Assembly: GCA_023512255.1 (NCBI GenBank)
Contig: JAILZY010000068.1
Span: forward strand, 1 to 18,269
Origin: a bacterium
GTDB taxonomy: Bacteria > SZUA-182 > DTGQ01
Length of the DNA stretch: 18,269 nt
Direction: 5' to 3'
The notes beneath the pieces were generated by a model, which worked only from the letters and a program-made list of their open reading frames with translations, was not told where the DNA came from and searched no databases. The translations under genes were made by a program, and so were the position numbers. Below are positions 1 to 8,039 of this stretch, piece by piece; within the stretch, counting starts at the first letter, position 1, and each line of letters starts with the position of its first letter.

Positions 1-6
1 CAATCA

Positions 7-35
7 GTTAACTTTCACAAAATGTGTGAGTTAAC
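7..35. promoter_or_regulatory. Imperfect 29-bp dyad, possible operator or hairpin
   Basis: Both outer arms read GTTAAC (7-12 and 30-35), and the inner part continues as CACA (16-19) and TGTG (23-26) around a 3-nt AAA centre, with one T-T mismatch and one G-T pair. It lies about 120 bp beyond the stop of the leftward carboxypeptidase gene. There is no T-run after it on either strand, so it does not look like an intrinsic terminator. It could be an operator for a gene outside the window or a 3'-end stabilising hairpin. The rest of 1-152 shows nothing else that I can support. Confidence 0.35.
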
Positions 36-152
36 ATTCTGGAATATAAAGCTTTTCAGGTGTTCGCTCTGGATTCAGGTAAAACAAACATAGCCTTAGG
101 AGCTTTCAGAAAAAGGTAGCTTTCTCACTTCTCTTCCCTCTTTTCTTCACCG

Positions 153-1973
153 CTAGGGCTTTTCTTCAGCTAGGTTTTCAGCTAGGGCTCTCTTCATGAA
201 GGCGGCTGCATCATTGGTCAGTTTTTTCAAAGATGGCAGATGCACATAGATCTGGTGTCCGACTTCGTAGTAGGCAATCTCAATATTGTCCCTAAGATTC
301 GGATCAAGGCCAAGGTGGTTGATCGTATAATCGGTAGCCGAATAGGGCGTGGTCAGATCATAATAGCCTGCGGCTACGAAGACCTTCAGCGCGCTGTTTT
401 TGCTGATCGCCTCTCTCAAGGTGGCGCTAACATTAGTAAATCCCTGCCCTTCCTCCTGCCCCAAGCCCCAGTCCCAGGAGCGATTTACCTCTTCATTTAG
501 CACCTCATATCGAAGATCATTGATATATTTGAGCTCAGTGCGTACATAGTCGCTCATGGCCGCCCCAAAGGGGCCAGATACCATAAACAGGGAAGGGTCA
601 TATTCATTATGCTCTTGGCTAGGATCAGGATCAGGGCCACTGATGCGGCTATCCAGCAGGCCGATCAGCCGGCGCTCTGACCGAAGCAGCTCCCTCCTGA
701 ATTGCTGAGGGCTGAGGCGAAGGTTGTGGCTGCTGATATAGTCAGGAGAGAGGGCTGTATAGCGGGCCAGTTTCTCAACTATCTGATGGCGCTCCGGAGT
801 CGAAAGTAAATCTCCCTTTAGCAAAGCTAGGCTATATTCGCTCATTGCCCAGTTTGCTGTTTCTTTGAGGAGCTTGGATAATTCGACAGATTGTAGCTCA
901 GGGGCAAGTCTTCTGTGGTACCAGGCGGCGGCTGTGTATGAGGGTAAAAACAGGCAGTAAGGGAGATCGTTACCCTGGCTGAAGATAATGGTTTGAAAAT
1001 CAAGGGCTGGTGAGATCAGCACCAGGCCGTTTAGATTCAGATTCTCTTTGTCCTGAAGGAATCCGGCTAAGGCCGTAGCCCTGGTTGCCCCGTAGCTTTC
1101 GCCAACGATGAACTTTGGTGATGACCAGCGACGGTAGCGGGTAATGTAGAGCCGGATAAAATCCGCGGCTAGGCGAATATCTTCTTTCAGGTTATAAAAC
1201 CTTCTCGCCTCTTCTTCTCCTCCTCCTAAGGAAATGGGCTGAGAGTTAGGCTCGGACTGGGCCGATGCAGCCTTAGTCTCTTTGACCGTGGGTGAGGCTT
1301 TGGCTGCGGCTGGGTTTGAATCGGGTTTTGACTCAAGCTGAAAGCCGCCAGATGGTAGGCGGCTGTATCCAGTACCCATAGGATCAATAAAGACAAGGTC
1401 GGTGAAGGCAAGCCAGCTATATTCGTTGTCGAGCAGACGGTAGGGAGGCGCGACATTTTTTCCCTCATCCTTCAAAAATATTCGCCTAGGGCCAAGAGCT
1501 CCAAGGTGCAGAAAGACTGAGGCTGCACCAGGTCCGCCGTTAAAGGCAAAGGTGATTGGCCACCGGCCCTTATCCTTCTGGTCGTTTCGCTCATAGGCCA
1601 CAAAGAATAGCTCTGCTTCGGGCTGGCCTGATTTTCCCTTAAGCTCAAGGTAGCCTGCGGTAGCTGTGTAGTTCAGACTCTGGCCATTGATAATAATTGT
1701 ATGGCGAGTTACTGATGGCTTATGGGCCGCATTGGGCTCAGCGGATGGCTCTTCAGCCACCACAGGCTCATCGGTCTCCTTGCTGCGGCTGGTTGAGTCT
1801 GGCTGCTGCGGCCCTCTTGAGGGTGTTTTAGTCAGATTTTTGGCCGCTACTGATACTAAATGCTGTTGTCTAGCTGCACCGTAGACTACTGTCCTGCTGC
1901 CTGGCCAGGCAAGGCAGATAAGGAGTGCGCTCATAAACAAACTGCTGATCAGGAAAATGTCATGTTTTCTCAT
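153..1973 (-). CDS. Exported peptidase S10 (serine carboxypeptidase-like) protein
   Basis: A 606-residue member of the alpha/beta-hydrolase S10 family, which removes C-terminal residues from peptides with a Ser-Asp-His triad. The family landmarks are present in order: the oxyanion-region motif NGGPG (145-149), the FIDPMGTGYSR block (195-205), the nucleophile Ser293 in VGESYG (290-295), Asp539 in GYYDLTTPY and His573 in EVGHQ. A hydrophobic segment at about residues 6-24 after MRKH is a signal peptide or anchor; Cys20 is not in a convincing lipobox, so it is probably periplasmic or membrane-tethered rather than a lipoprotein. Two low-complexity Pro/Ser/Ala/Glu-rich stretches (about 45-88 and 212-255) are linkers; the second is an insert between the GTGYSR block and the catalytic Ser block. 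The start is supported by GGAGAG about 5 nt upstream. The gene stands alone. The family is secure; the natural substrate is unknown. Confidence 0.9.
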   Translation of the reverse strand: MRKHDIFLISSLFMSALLICLAWPGSRTVVYGAARQQHLVSVAAKNLTKTPSRGPQQPDSTSRSKETDEPVVAEEPSAEPNAAHKPSVTRHTIIINGQSLNYTATAGYLELKGKSGQPEAELFFVAYERNDQKDKGRWPITFAFNGGPGAASVFLHLGALGPRRIFLKDEGKNVAPPYRLLDNEYSWLAFTDLVFIDPMGTGYSRLPSGGFQLESKPDSNPAAAKASPTVKETKAASAQSEPNSQPISLGGGEEEARRFYNLKEDIRLAADFIRLYITRYRRWSSPKFIVGESYGATRATALAGFLQDKENLNLNGLVLISPALDFQTIIFSQGNDLPYCLFLPSYTAAAWYHRRLAPELQSVELSKLLKETANWAMSEYSLALLKGDLLSTPERHQIVEKLARYTALSPDYISSHNLRLSPQQFRRELLRSERRLIGLLDSRISGPDPDPSQEHNEYDPSLFMVSGPFGAAMSDYVRTELKYINDLRYEVLNEEVNRSWDWGLGQEEGQGFTNVSATLREAISKNSALKVFVAAGYYDLTTPYSATDYTINHLGLDPNLRDNIEIAYYEVGHQIYVHLPSLKKLTNDAAAFMKRALAENLAEEKP

Positions 1974-2011
1974 CCCTTCTCTCCATCGAAAGAAGCTGCT
2001 CTTTTTCAGAG

Positions 2012-2248
2012 CTTTCGCTAAGTCTTAGCGGTATTTTTCGCCAAGTACGGAATCACTAACTAAAGACCCATATTCAAGGTTTTGGCCTCGAAGAGTTTAT
2101 CGTTAAAATATATTTACTTTAGCGAGGAAACCAACTTAGCGGTATTTTCGCGCAACAAAGTGCGCAAGCTTGGGCGGGCACAAGGTCCGCACCTACAATT
2201 GATAGCGTAATTGATCCGCTCCATACTTGTTTACGCACTTAGCGAAAG
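2012..2248. repeat. MITE-like non-coding element with 12-bp terminal inverted repeats
   Basis: This fills most of the gene-free stretch 1974-2458. CTTTCGCTAAGT at 2012-2023 is matched perfectly in inverted orientation by ACTTAGCGAAAG at 2237-2248. Inside lie further related words: CGCTAAG-T-CTTAGCG (2016-2030) forms a 15-nt palindrome, and CTTAGCGGTATTTTTCG (2024-2040) recurs with one T missing at 2135-2150. GCGCA/TGCGC (2150-2154, 2161-2165) and the GGGCGGGCAC...GTCCGCACC segment (about 2172-2193) can form hairpins, and AATTGAT occurs twice (2197-2203, 2209-2215). No open frame fits. The structure suggests a degenerate non-autonomous element, but I see no clear target-site duplication. Confidence 0.45.
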
Positions 2249-2458
2249 AGTCACTTAGAGCATCCCCTTCTTTCCTGCGCTAGCCCAATCTATATCGGCC
2301 ATTTTCCTTAAAACATGCAAAAGGCCTTAAAGAGATTCGGGCCTTCGGTAAATAATACCTCTTGCAAGACGCATATCCTGGCTAGTTTTCCGATGATAAG
2401 TGAAGGGCAAATTTATGGAGACTCTGAAGGATAGAAAAAATAAGGTCAAATTAAATCT

Positions 2459-3664
2459 ATGAAACACGTTAAATACCCTGGCCGAAGAAAAATATCCCTG
2501 ACTGTTATTATCCTTGGGATAGTCAGCTTTTTTGCCACTTTTTCAAGCGATATGATTTATCCTCTCCTGCCGATATTTTTATCCCTCCTTGGGGCCGGAG
2601 CCATTGATCTTGGCCTAGTTGAAGGCATAGCCGAGGCCACAGCCTCCAGCCTCAAGATTCTTTCAGGATATCTCACCGACAGGGTAAAGAAGAGAAAACC
2701 ATTTGTTCTGGCTGGCCTAAGCCTGTCTTCGACTATGAGACCTCTTATCGGGCTGGCTACTGCCTGGCCGTCGGTCCTCGGATTGAGATTTATGGACAGG
2801 ACAGGGAATGCCATCGCTACCTCTCCGCAGGATGCCCTGATTGTTGACGTTACTGACTATGAGCTCACCGGGAAGGCCTTTGGATTTCAAAGGGCCATGG
2901 AGCATGGAGGGTCAGTTGCCGGCCCCCTGACCGCGGTTTTGCTGATTAGGGTATTCAGATTCAGCTTGCGAAAAGTCTTTATTTTTTCTATAGTTCCGGC
3001 ATCATTGGCTATCAGTCTTTTAATCTTTCTGATTAAAGAGCAGGGAGGATCATCGGAGAGATTTTCTCCTGAGGCTACTTTGGCCAGACAAGGCCACAAG
3101 CGCAATGGCGGCCTAGAGCGTGAATTCAAACTCTTTATTCTCACTGCCATTACCTTTACCCTAGGTCATCCGACCGACACCTTTCTTCTGCTTCGGCTCC
3201 ATATGGCAGGTTTTGAGGCAGCAAGCTCAGCTATCCTATGGTCGTTGTTCAATATCATCAAGGGAGTCTCTACCTATATCGGCGGCGGCACCGCGGATAG
3301 GATTGCTCCCAAGTCAATGATTATTGCCGGATGGCTCTCTTCTGCGCTAATATATCTTTTATTTGCCATGCTGGAGAGTAGAGGAGCACTGATCGGAGTT
3401 TTTCTGTTTTACGGTGTTTATTTCGGTTTCACTGAGCCTGCGATCAGAGTATTCATCAGATCTTTTGTCAACCATGAGCTGCGGGGAAGAGCCTTCGGCT
3501 ACTATAGCGGAGCGATCGGATTTGCTTCTCTTCCGGCCAGTCTCCTGTTCGGCTTCCTTTGGCAGAGGCTGGGCTATCGGTATGCTTTCGCCGCCGGGAT
3601 AGTTTTTACTCTACTGGGATGTGCAGGCCTTGGTATGATCAAGGAACCAAAGAAAAAATCGTAA
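2459..3664 (+). CDS. Major facilitator superfamily (MFS) transporter
   Basis: A 401-residue inner-membrane secondary transporter of the MFS_1 type. About twelve hydrophobic segments can be read in two halves, split by a hydrophilic central loop (about residues 193-225). The loop after the second helix carries the MFS signature A variant GYLTDRVKKRK (about 70-80), and the block FMDRTGNAIATSPQDALIVDVT (about 110-131) with the following AFGFQRAMEHGGSVAGP is typical of a widespread bacterial MFS subgroup. Length is normal for a 12-helix carrier. The start is the first in-frame ATG; its ribosome site is weak (AAGGT at 2442-2446, 12 nt away). An out-of-frame ATG at 2415 precedes it. It has its own upstream region and no partner gene that would reveal a substrate, so drug efflux, metabolite export and uptake are all possible. 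Confidence 0.88.
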   Translation: MKHVKYPGRRKISLTVIILGIVSFFATFSSDMIYPLLPIFLSLLGAGAIDLGLVEGIAEATASSLKILSGYLTDRVKKRKPFVLAGLSLSSTMRPLIGLATAWPSVLGLRFMDRTGNAIATSPQDALIVDVTDYELTGKAFGFQRAMEHGGSVAGPLTAVLLIRVFRFSLRKVFIFSIVPASLAISLLIFLIKEQGGSSERFSPEATLARQGHKRNGGLEREFKLFILTAITFTLGHPTDTFLLLRLHMAGFEAASSAILWSLFNIIKGVSTYIGGGTADRIAPKSMIIAGWLSSALIYLLFAMLESRGALIGVFLFYGVYFGFTEPAIRVFIRSFVNHELRGRAFGYYSGAIGFASLPASLLFGFLWQRLGYRYAFAAGIVFTLLGCAGLGMIKEPKKKS

Positions 3665-3693
3665 GGATGCACGGAAAATTCAGACTAAGCGTC

Positions 3694-3722
3694 TTGACAT
3701 CTCCGTAACATTAGGATAAATT
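3694..3722 (+). promoter_or_regulatory. Sigma70-like promoter candidate
   Basis: A perfect TTGACA at 3694-3699 is followed after 17 bp by TAAATT (3717-3722), which matches four of six positions of the -10 consensus. It lies in the 99-bp gap after the MFS gene, about 42 bp before the next start codon, so it would give a short leader for the 330-residue protein gene. Only the -35 box is strong. Confidence 0.45.
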
Positions 3723-3763
3723 AACCCAAAATTAATTTTCTACCTTACAGGCCTAGCCAAAAG

Positions 3764-4756
3764 ATGAACAAAAGCTACGATCCTGAATATCTGGAAAAGG
3801 AGTGGAGTCGAAGGGACCTTGATCTTTTCCCCTATATGGAGGGATTCTTCAGTCTGCTGCGGTCAAGAGAAGAAAATCTTGAGCGGACCAGGAAAAGATT
3901 GCAAGGCTCTTCTGCGGCTACGATCGTTCAATTCTTGAGTTCGGATGACAAAGATGTCTCACTTATTGCCAAGAGCCTGATCCAGGATTATCCAGACCAA
4001 GCACTGATTACTTCTACCCTGGTCTACAGTCTGAGCAAGATAACTAAAGCGGGCTATCCGGCTAGGGCTGGGGCTTGTCTGGCTGGCTGCCACAGACCTG
4101 CGGCAGGTCTTGCCTATCTTTTCTCGCTTCTTCGCCACCGTCCAGAAATCAAATCCAGGGGCTATGAATTTTTCAACCACTTCTGGCTGACAGGAACCAG
4201 CGACTCGATCACCTGCCCTGAGCATCTTCAGCACTTTTTCAGACAGATCTTTCAAGCCGTTCAGGAAGATCTTAGGGAAATTATCGCTGATCTTAGTCGA
4301 ATTAGCACCGGAGAGGAATTCCTCTTGCTGAAAGAAGATCTTCTGCCAGCAATCAGGGCCTACTACCTGATTGAAACCCGGCCTGAGGTAAGGATAATCT
4401 TTGACCAGGAGCTTGCAAGGTTTGGACAGCAGCGCATCCGAAGCCTTGGTCGGCTGATCTCCTTTGAACCCCATAAGCATGGTCATCATTACCTTGAAGA
4501 GATGCTTCCCTTGGTGGTTGCCTTTATCGGTTTGCTTCGGCTTGAGCGGGACAGCGAGCAATTGAGCCAAATTTTAATGGATATCGCTCTAGCTGAATGG
4601 AACAAACCGTTGAGAACCCGTCTTGAAATCCTTATTAAAAAGGTGCTTTCCCTGTTAGAAGACTCAACCTTGTATGTCTATGAGACTCTAGCAGCGGATC
4701 TATTTTTTAATCAAAGCGGGAGATCGGAAACTCCTCCTGAGTCAGCGGCTGCATGA
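3764..4756 (+). CDS. Hypothetical all-helical protein, possibly HEAT-like
   Basis: I do not recognise this 330-residue protein. There is no signal peptide and no convincing membrane helix, so it is probably cytoplasmic. The sequence is rich in Leu, Glu, Arg and Lys and reads as successive amphipathic helices; the stretches around 40-120, 150-215 and 230-320 have the spacing expected of an alpha-solenoid, but I cannot define exact repeats. No nucleotide-binding, metal-binding or catalytic motif is apparent; an HKHGHH cluster at about 238-243 is the only histidine-rich spot. The C-terminus is a short low-complexity tail (ETPPESAAA). The start has only a weak ribosome site and is chosen as the first ATG downstream of a TTGACA promoter candidate. 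Its coding character is supported by length, by codon use like the neighbours and by the lack of a better frame: the 203-codon antisense frame over 3959-4570 looks like a shadow. Confidence 0.7.
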   Translation: MNKSYDPEYLEKEWSRRDLDLFPYMEGFFSLLRSREENLERTRKRLQGSSAATIVQFLSSDDKDVSLIAKSLIQDYPDQALITSTLVYSLSKITKAGYPARAGACLAGCHRPAAGLAYLFSLLRHRPEIKSRGYEFFNHFWLTGTSDSITCPEHLQHFFRQIFQAVQEDLREIIADLSRISTGEEFLLLKEDLLPAIRAYYLIETRPEVRIIFDQELARFGQQRIRSLGRLISFEPHKHGHHYLEEMLPLVVAFIGLLRLERDSEQLSQILMDIALAEWNKPLRTRLEILIKKVLSLLEDSTLYVYETLAADLFFNQSGRSETPPESAAA

Positions 4757-4790
4757 GTGCTGTCATAAGACGCCGCGTGAGTGCTATCAT
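4743..4790. repeat. Two-copy 24-bp imperfect tandem duplication over a stop codon
   Basis: Copies lie at 4743-4766 and 4767-4790 and agree at 18 of 24 positions; the best-conserved core is GTGAGTGCTATCAT in the second copy against ATGAGTGCTGTCAT in the first. The first copy contains the TGA stop (4754-4756) of the preceding gene. The rest of the 4757-4930 gap shows no hairpin terminator. Confidence 0.5.
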
Positions 4791-4914
4791 GAAGATAAGA
4801 TGTTAATTTTAGCTGCTTTTGTCCAATAAAAGAAATGAATAATAGCCGAAAGATAATAGCGAAAAAGACAGAAGGCATAGGAAAAAGAGACAATCATGAT
4901 CAGCAGGGAGAATC

Positions 4915-4924
4915 GAGGAGGAAG
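4915..4924 (+). promoter_or_regulatory. Strong Shine-Dalgarno that fixes the M16C start
   Basis: GAGGAGGAAG lies 6 nt (8 nt from its GAGGAGGA core) upstream of the ATG at 4931. The in-frame ATG at 4835 has no purine-rich site before it and would add 32 charged residues that do not resemble the family, so 4931 is the preferred start. Confidence 0.75.
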
Positions 4925-4930
4925 ATACGC

Positions 4931-7900
4931 ATGGGTAATTGCGGGGGATGTCCTGCGCCAACACTGAAAGCGGGTGATAGGTTACATGGGTTTACCATAA
5001 TCCGGGTGCAGCAGATACCGGAGATTCGAGTAACGGCCTATGAGGCTCGGCACGATCGCTGTGGCGCTCGTGTTTTGCATCTGCACTGTGATGATCGGGA
5101 AAATCTTTTTTCTATAGGCTTTCGAACTACCCCAAGCGATTCCACCGGCCTTCCCCATATCTTGGAGCATTCAGTTCTAGCTGGCTCCGAGAGATATCCG
5201 GTCAAAGACGCCTTCAATGAGCTAGCCAAAGGATCATTAAAAACCTTCATCAATGCCTTTACCTATCCTGACAAAACAGTCTATCCTGTAGCCAGCCAGG
5301 TCAAGGCGGATTTTTATAATCTGGCCCGGGTATATATGGATCTGGTGCTCCGGCCTCGGCTCCTGCTGCATACCTTCCAGCAGGAGGGGTATCACTTTGA
5401 GCCTGAAAACCCTTCTGATCCTGATACTGGCCTGACCATATCAGGCATCGTCTACAATGAAATGAAGGGGCTATACTCTTCAGCCGACTCACTCCAAAGC
5501 AAATATATCATGGAGGGATTGTATCCTGATAGCACCTATGGTTATGATGCTGGCGGAGATCCTGAGGAAATTCCTAACCTGACTTACGAGCAGTTTAAGC
5601 GTTTTCACCAGCTTTACTACTCTCCCTCAAATGCCTGGATCTTCTTCTATGGGAGTATTACCACTCGGGAAAACCTTGAGTTTCTTGAGGAAATGCTCGC
5701 TGGCTTTGACCATATTGAAGTCAATTCCCAGATAAAAGATCAGCCTCTATGGACCACGATGCGCCGCATCCATAACCGATATCCGATCAGCAGGGAGGAG
5801 AAGCTAGAGCGCAAGAGCATAGTTGATCTTGCCTGGATAGTTGGCGACAGCCGCAACCCTCAGGAGATCTTGCTTCTTCAGATCGCGGCCATTGCCCTGG
5901 TGGGGAGTGCTGGTGCTCCTTTACGCAAGGCCTTGATCGATTCAGGGCTTGGTGAAGATCTTTCTCCAGCTACCGGCCTTGAGAGGGACTTAAAGCAGGT
6001 GCCATTCATTGTCGGGCTGCGGGGCACAGATCCTGACAAAGCGGATCAGATCGAGCGGCTGATCTTTGACACATTAGAGAAAATCGTCAGGGATGGGTTT
6101 GATCCCCAATTGATTCACGGCGCTCTGCATCAGGTTGAGTTTCACGGCAAGGAGATTACCCGAAACTCCATGCCCTACGGCCTTACCCTGATGAGCAGGG
6201 CATACTGCACCTGGCTATACGAGGCTGACCCCCTGGCTGGATTGCAGTTTTCCACCCTGATCGAAGAAATCAGGCAAAAGTGGCAAGATGAGCCAAGGTT
6301 ATTCGAGAACCTCATCCGCCGAAAGATTCTGGAAAATACCCATTGCCTGCGCTCGGTCATGGAGCCAAGCTATACCTATCAAGAGGAAAAAGAGGCTGCT
6401 TTTCGCCGCAAGATGGCCGAATATAAAGCCTCTTTATCCAAAGCCAAATTAGAAGAGATTTTCCAGAATGCTGAAAAGCTTAGAAAGGAGCAGGCCGCGC
6501 CGGATTCTCCCCAGGCCCTGGCCAGCCTTCCACGGCTAGAGTTAGCCGATATTCCGCGAGAGATTGAAACCATTCCGACCAGGAAAACCACAATTGGCGG
6601 TGTTCCTGCTCTTGAGCACGATATTTTCTCAAACGGCATTGTCTATCTCGACCTGGCCTTTGATATCTCGGATCTGCCCGATGATCTTCAGCCCTACTTG
6701 CCGCTTTTGGCTACCCTGACCCTAGGCATGGGAGCTGCCGGGAAAGGATATGATGTTATGTCCTCACAGATCGCCCTGAAGATCGGGGGATTATCAGCTA
6801 GCCCCTCTGCTGGCCAAACAGTGATGGGCGAGGAAACCTGGCAGAAGATGATCTTTCGGATGAAAATGCTCCATCGCAACATCCCAGATGCGGTTCAATT
6901 GCTTGATGAGCTTCTGACTCAAGGAGATCTATCGGACCGAACTAGAATGCAGAATCTGCTCGCCGAGGAGAAAAACGATATGCTCTCTGCCGTTGTTCCG
7001 CAGGGACATGCCTTTGCCCGGCGCACGGCTTCGGCTGGCCTTTCCCTAGCTCATCACCGCGATGAGCAGTGGAACGGCTTGGCTCAATTGAGGCTTTTGG
7101 TTGATCTGGCTGAGCGGTTTTCCCGTGACGGTGAGAGTCTGGCTGAAAAAATGGCCCAGCTTCGGGCGCACATTTATCGCCGGGGCAGAGTCATCCTCAA
7201 TCTGACTGGCGATGCAGAAGGGTTAGACGAGCTGCGCCGAGCTCTTGAGCACTTGGTGCAGGATTTGCCACCAGCTGGGGAGCCAAAAGAGATAACTCCA
7301 TTCCGGCTTGAGACCCCTGTGCCCACCGGGGTGGCTATCCAGGCCCAGGTTTGCTATATGGCTCAGGTGCTCCCTGCGCCCCGTTATCTCTCCAGCCAGG
7401 CCCCAGCTTTGTCAGTGCTTTCCCATGAGCTAGCCAGCGGCCCACTATATAACCGCATACGGGTACAGGGCGGCGCCTATGGAGCACACTCTATCTATGA
7501 TAGCCTAAATGGTAATTTTGCCTTCCTATCCTATCGGGACCCAAATCTTGAACAGACGATAAAAGTCTACCGGCAGGTGTTGGATGAGGTCTCATCGGAG
7601 GAAATTTCCGCCGAGGAGCTGCGCAAGGCCATTATCAGCACCATCGCCTCACTAGATAAACCAATGGGACCTGGGGCTAAGGGTTTTGCGGCCATGATCT
7701 GGGATTTTGCCGGCATAAGCGATGAGCATCGACAAAGATTCAAGGAGGAGGTGCTAAAGACAACACCACAATCTGTGCGGCAGGTAGCGGCTGAGTATCT
7801 TCGCCCGCGGCTTGATGAGTCCAATCTGGCTGTATACGCGGCCGAGGATCGGCTAAAGCGGGCTAGCGAGCAGATGAACCTTCGGCTGCGCATCGAACCC

Positions 7901-7951
7901 TTGCTGGGGAGGAGGAAAGTCTCTGGATCAGCCGAAGGGGAAGCGGGATAA
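4931..7951 (+). CDS. M16C zinc metallopeptidase, presequence protease (PreP)-like
   Basis: A 1006-residue member of the PreP/Cym1/falcilysin branch of the insulinase superfamily, which degrades unstructured peptides inside a chamber made of two hinged halves. The inverted zinc motif HxxEH is HILEH with His76, Glu79 and His80, and the distal ligand is Glu177 in GIVYNEMKG; spacing and numbering nearly equal those known for plant PreP. The C-terminal half keeps the substrate-positioning Arg844 and Tyr850 pair in RVQGGAY. The middle region (about 480-600) contains the charged helical hinge typical of the M16C-associated domain. The N-terminus (MGNCGGCPAP) is not a signal peptide, so the enzyme is probably cytoplasmic. 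Length is normal for the family, and all catalytic residues are present, so it should be active. It converges on the M48 gene with an 88-bp gap and is monocistronic or follows the 330-residue gene. Confidence 0.93.
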   Translation: MGNCGGCPAPTLKAGDRLHGFTIIRVQQIPEIRVTAYEARHDRCGARVLHLHCDDRENLFSIGFRTTPSDSTGLPHILEHSVLAGSERYPVKDAFNELAKGSLKTFINAFTYPDKTVYPVASQVKADFYNLARVYMDLVLRPRLLLHTFQQEGYHFEPENPSDPDTGLTISGIVYNEMKGLYSSADSLQSKYIMEGLYPDSTYGYDAGGDPEEIPNLTYEQFKRFHQLYYSPSNAWIFFYGSITTRENLEFLEEMLAGFDHIEVNSQIKDQPLWTTMRRIHNRYPISREEKLERKSIVDLAWIVGDSRNPQEILLLQIAAIALVGSAGAPLRKALIDSGLGEDLSPATGLERDLKQVPFIVGLRGTDPDKADQIERLIFDTLEKIVRDGFDPQLIHGALHQVEFHGKEITRNSMPYGLTLMSRAYCTWLYEADPLAGLQFSTLIEEIRQKWQDEPRLFENLIRRKILENTHCLRSVMEPSYTYQEEKEAAFRRKMAEYKASLSKAKLEEIFQNAEKLRKEQAAPDSPQALASLPRLELADIPREIETIPTRKTTIGGVPALEHDIFSNGIVYLDLAFDISDLPDDLQPYLPLLATLTLGMGAAGKGYDVMSSQIALKIGGLSASPSAGQTVMGEETWQKMIFRMKMLHRNIPDAVQLLDELLTQGDLSDRTRMQNLLAEEKNDMLSAVVPQGHAFARRTASAGLSLAHHRDEQWNGLAQLRLLVDLAERFSRDGESLAEKMAQLRAHIYRRGRVILNLTGDAEGLDELRRALEHLVQDLPPAGEPKEITPFRLETPVPTGVAIQAQVCYMAQVLPAPRYLSSQAPALSVLSHELASGPLYNRIRVQGGAYGAHSIYDSLNGNFAFLSYRDPNLEQTIKVYRQVLDEVSSEEISAEELRKAIISTIASLDKPMGPGAKGFAAMIWDFAGISDEHRQRFKEEVLKTTPQSVRQVAAEYLRPRLDESNLAVYAAEDRLKRASEQMNLRLRIEPLLGRRKVSGSAEGEAG

Positions 7952-8039
7952 AATTGACCCTCTCTGCCTCACGGGGACAAAAGCCACTAGGGGCGATCCT
8001 TACGGGCGCCTGATTCCGTTTTGTATTTATTTTTTATAT

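Noticed and set aside
1-93. Open plus-strand frame from the window edge to a TAG at 91-93
   Set aside because: Only 30 codons, no recognisable sequence, and it overlaps the dyad at 7-35; cannot be told from chance.
2321-2345. AAGGCC / GGCCTT inverted repeat before the MFS gene
   Set aside because: Six-bp stem with a 13-nt loop and no T-run; too weak to call an operator or terminator.
3959-4570. 203-codon open frame on the minus strand
   Set aside because: It lies wholly antisense to the 330-residue plus-strand gene, has no recognisable motif and no good start site; it looks like a shadow frame.
4835-4930. Longer N-terminus for the M16C peptidase starting at ATG 4835
   Set aside because: No ribosome-binding site precedes 4835, the extra 32 residues are highly charged and unlike the family, and a strong GAGGAGGA stands before ATG 4931; zinc-ligand numbering also fits the shorter form.
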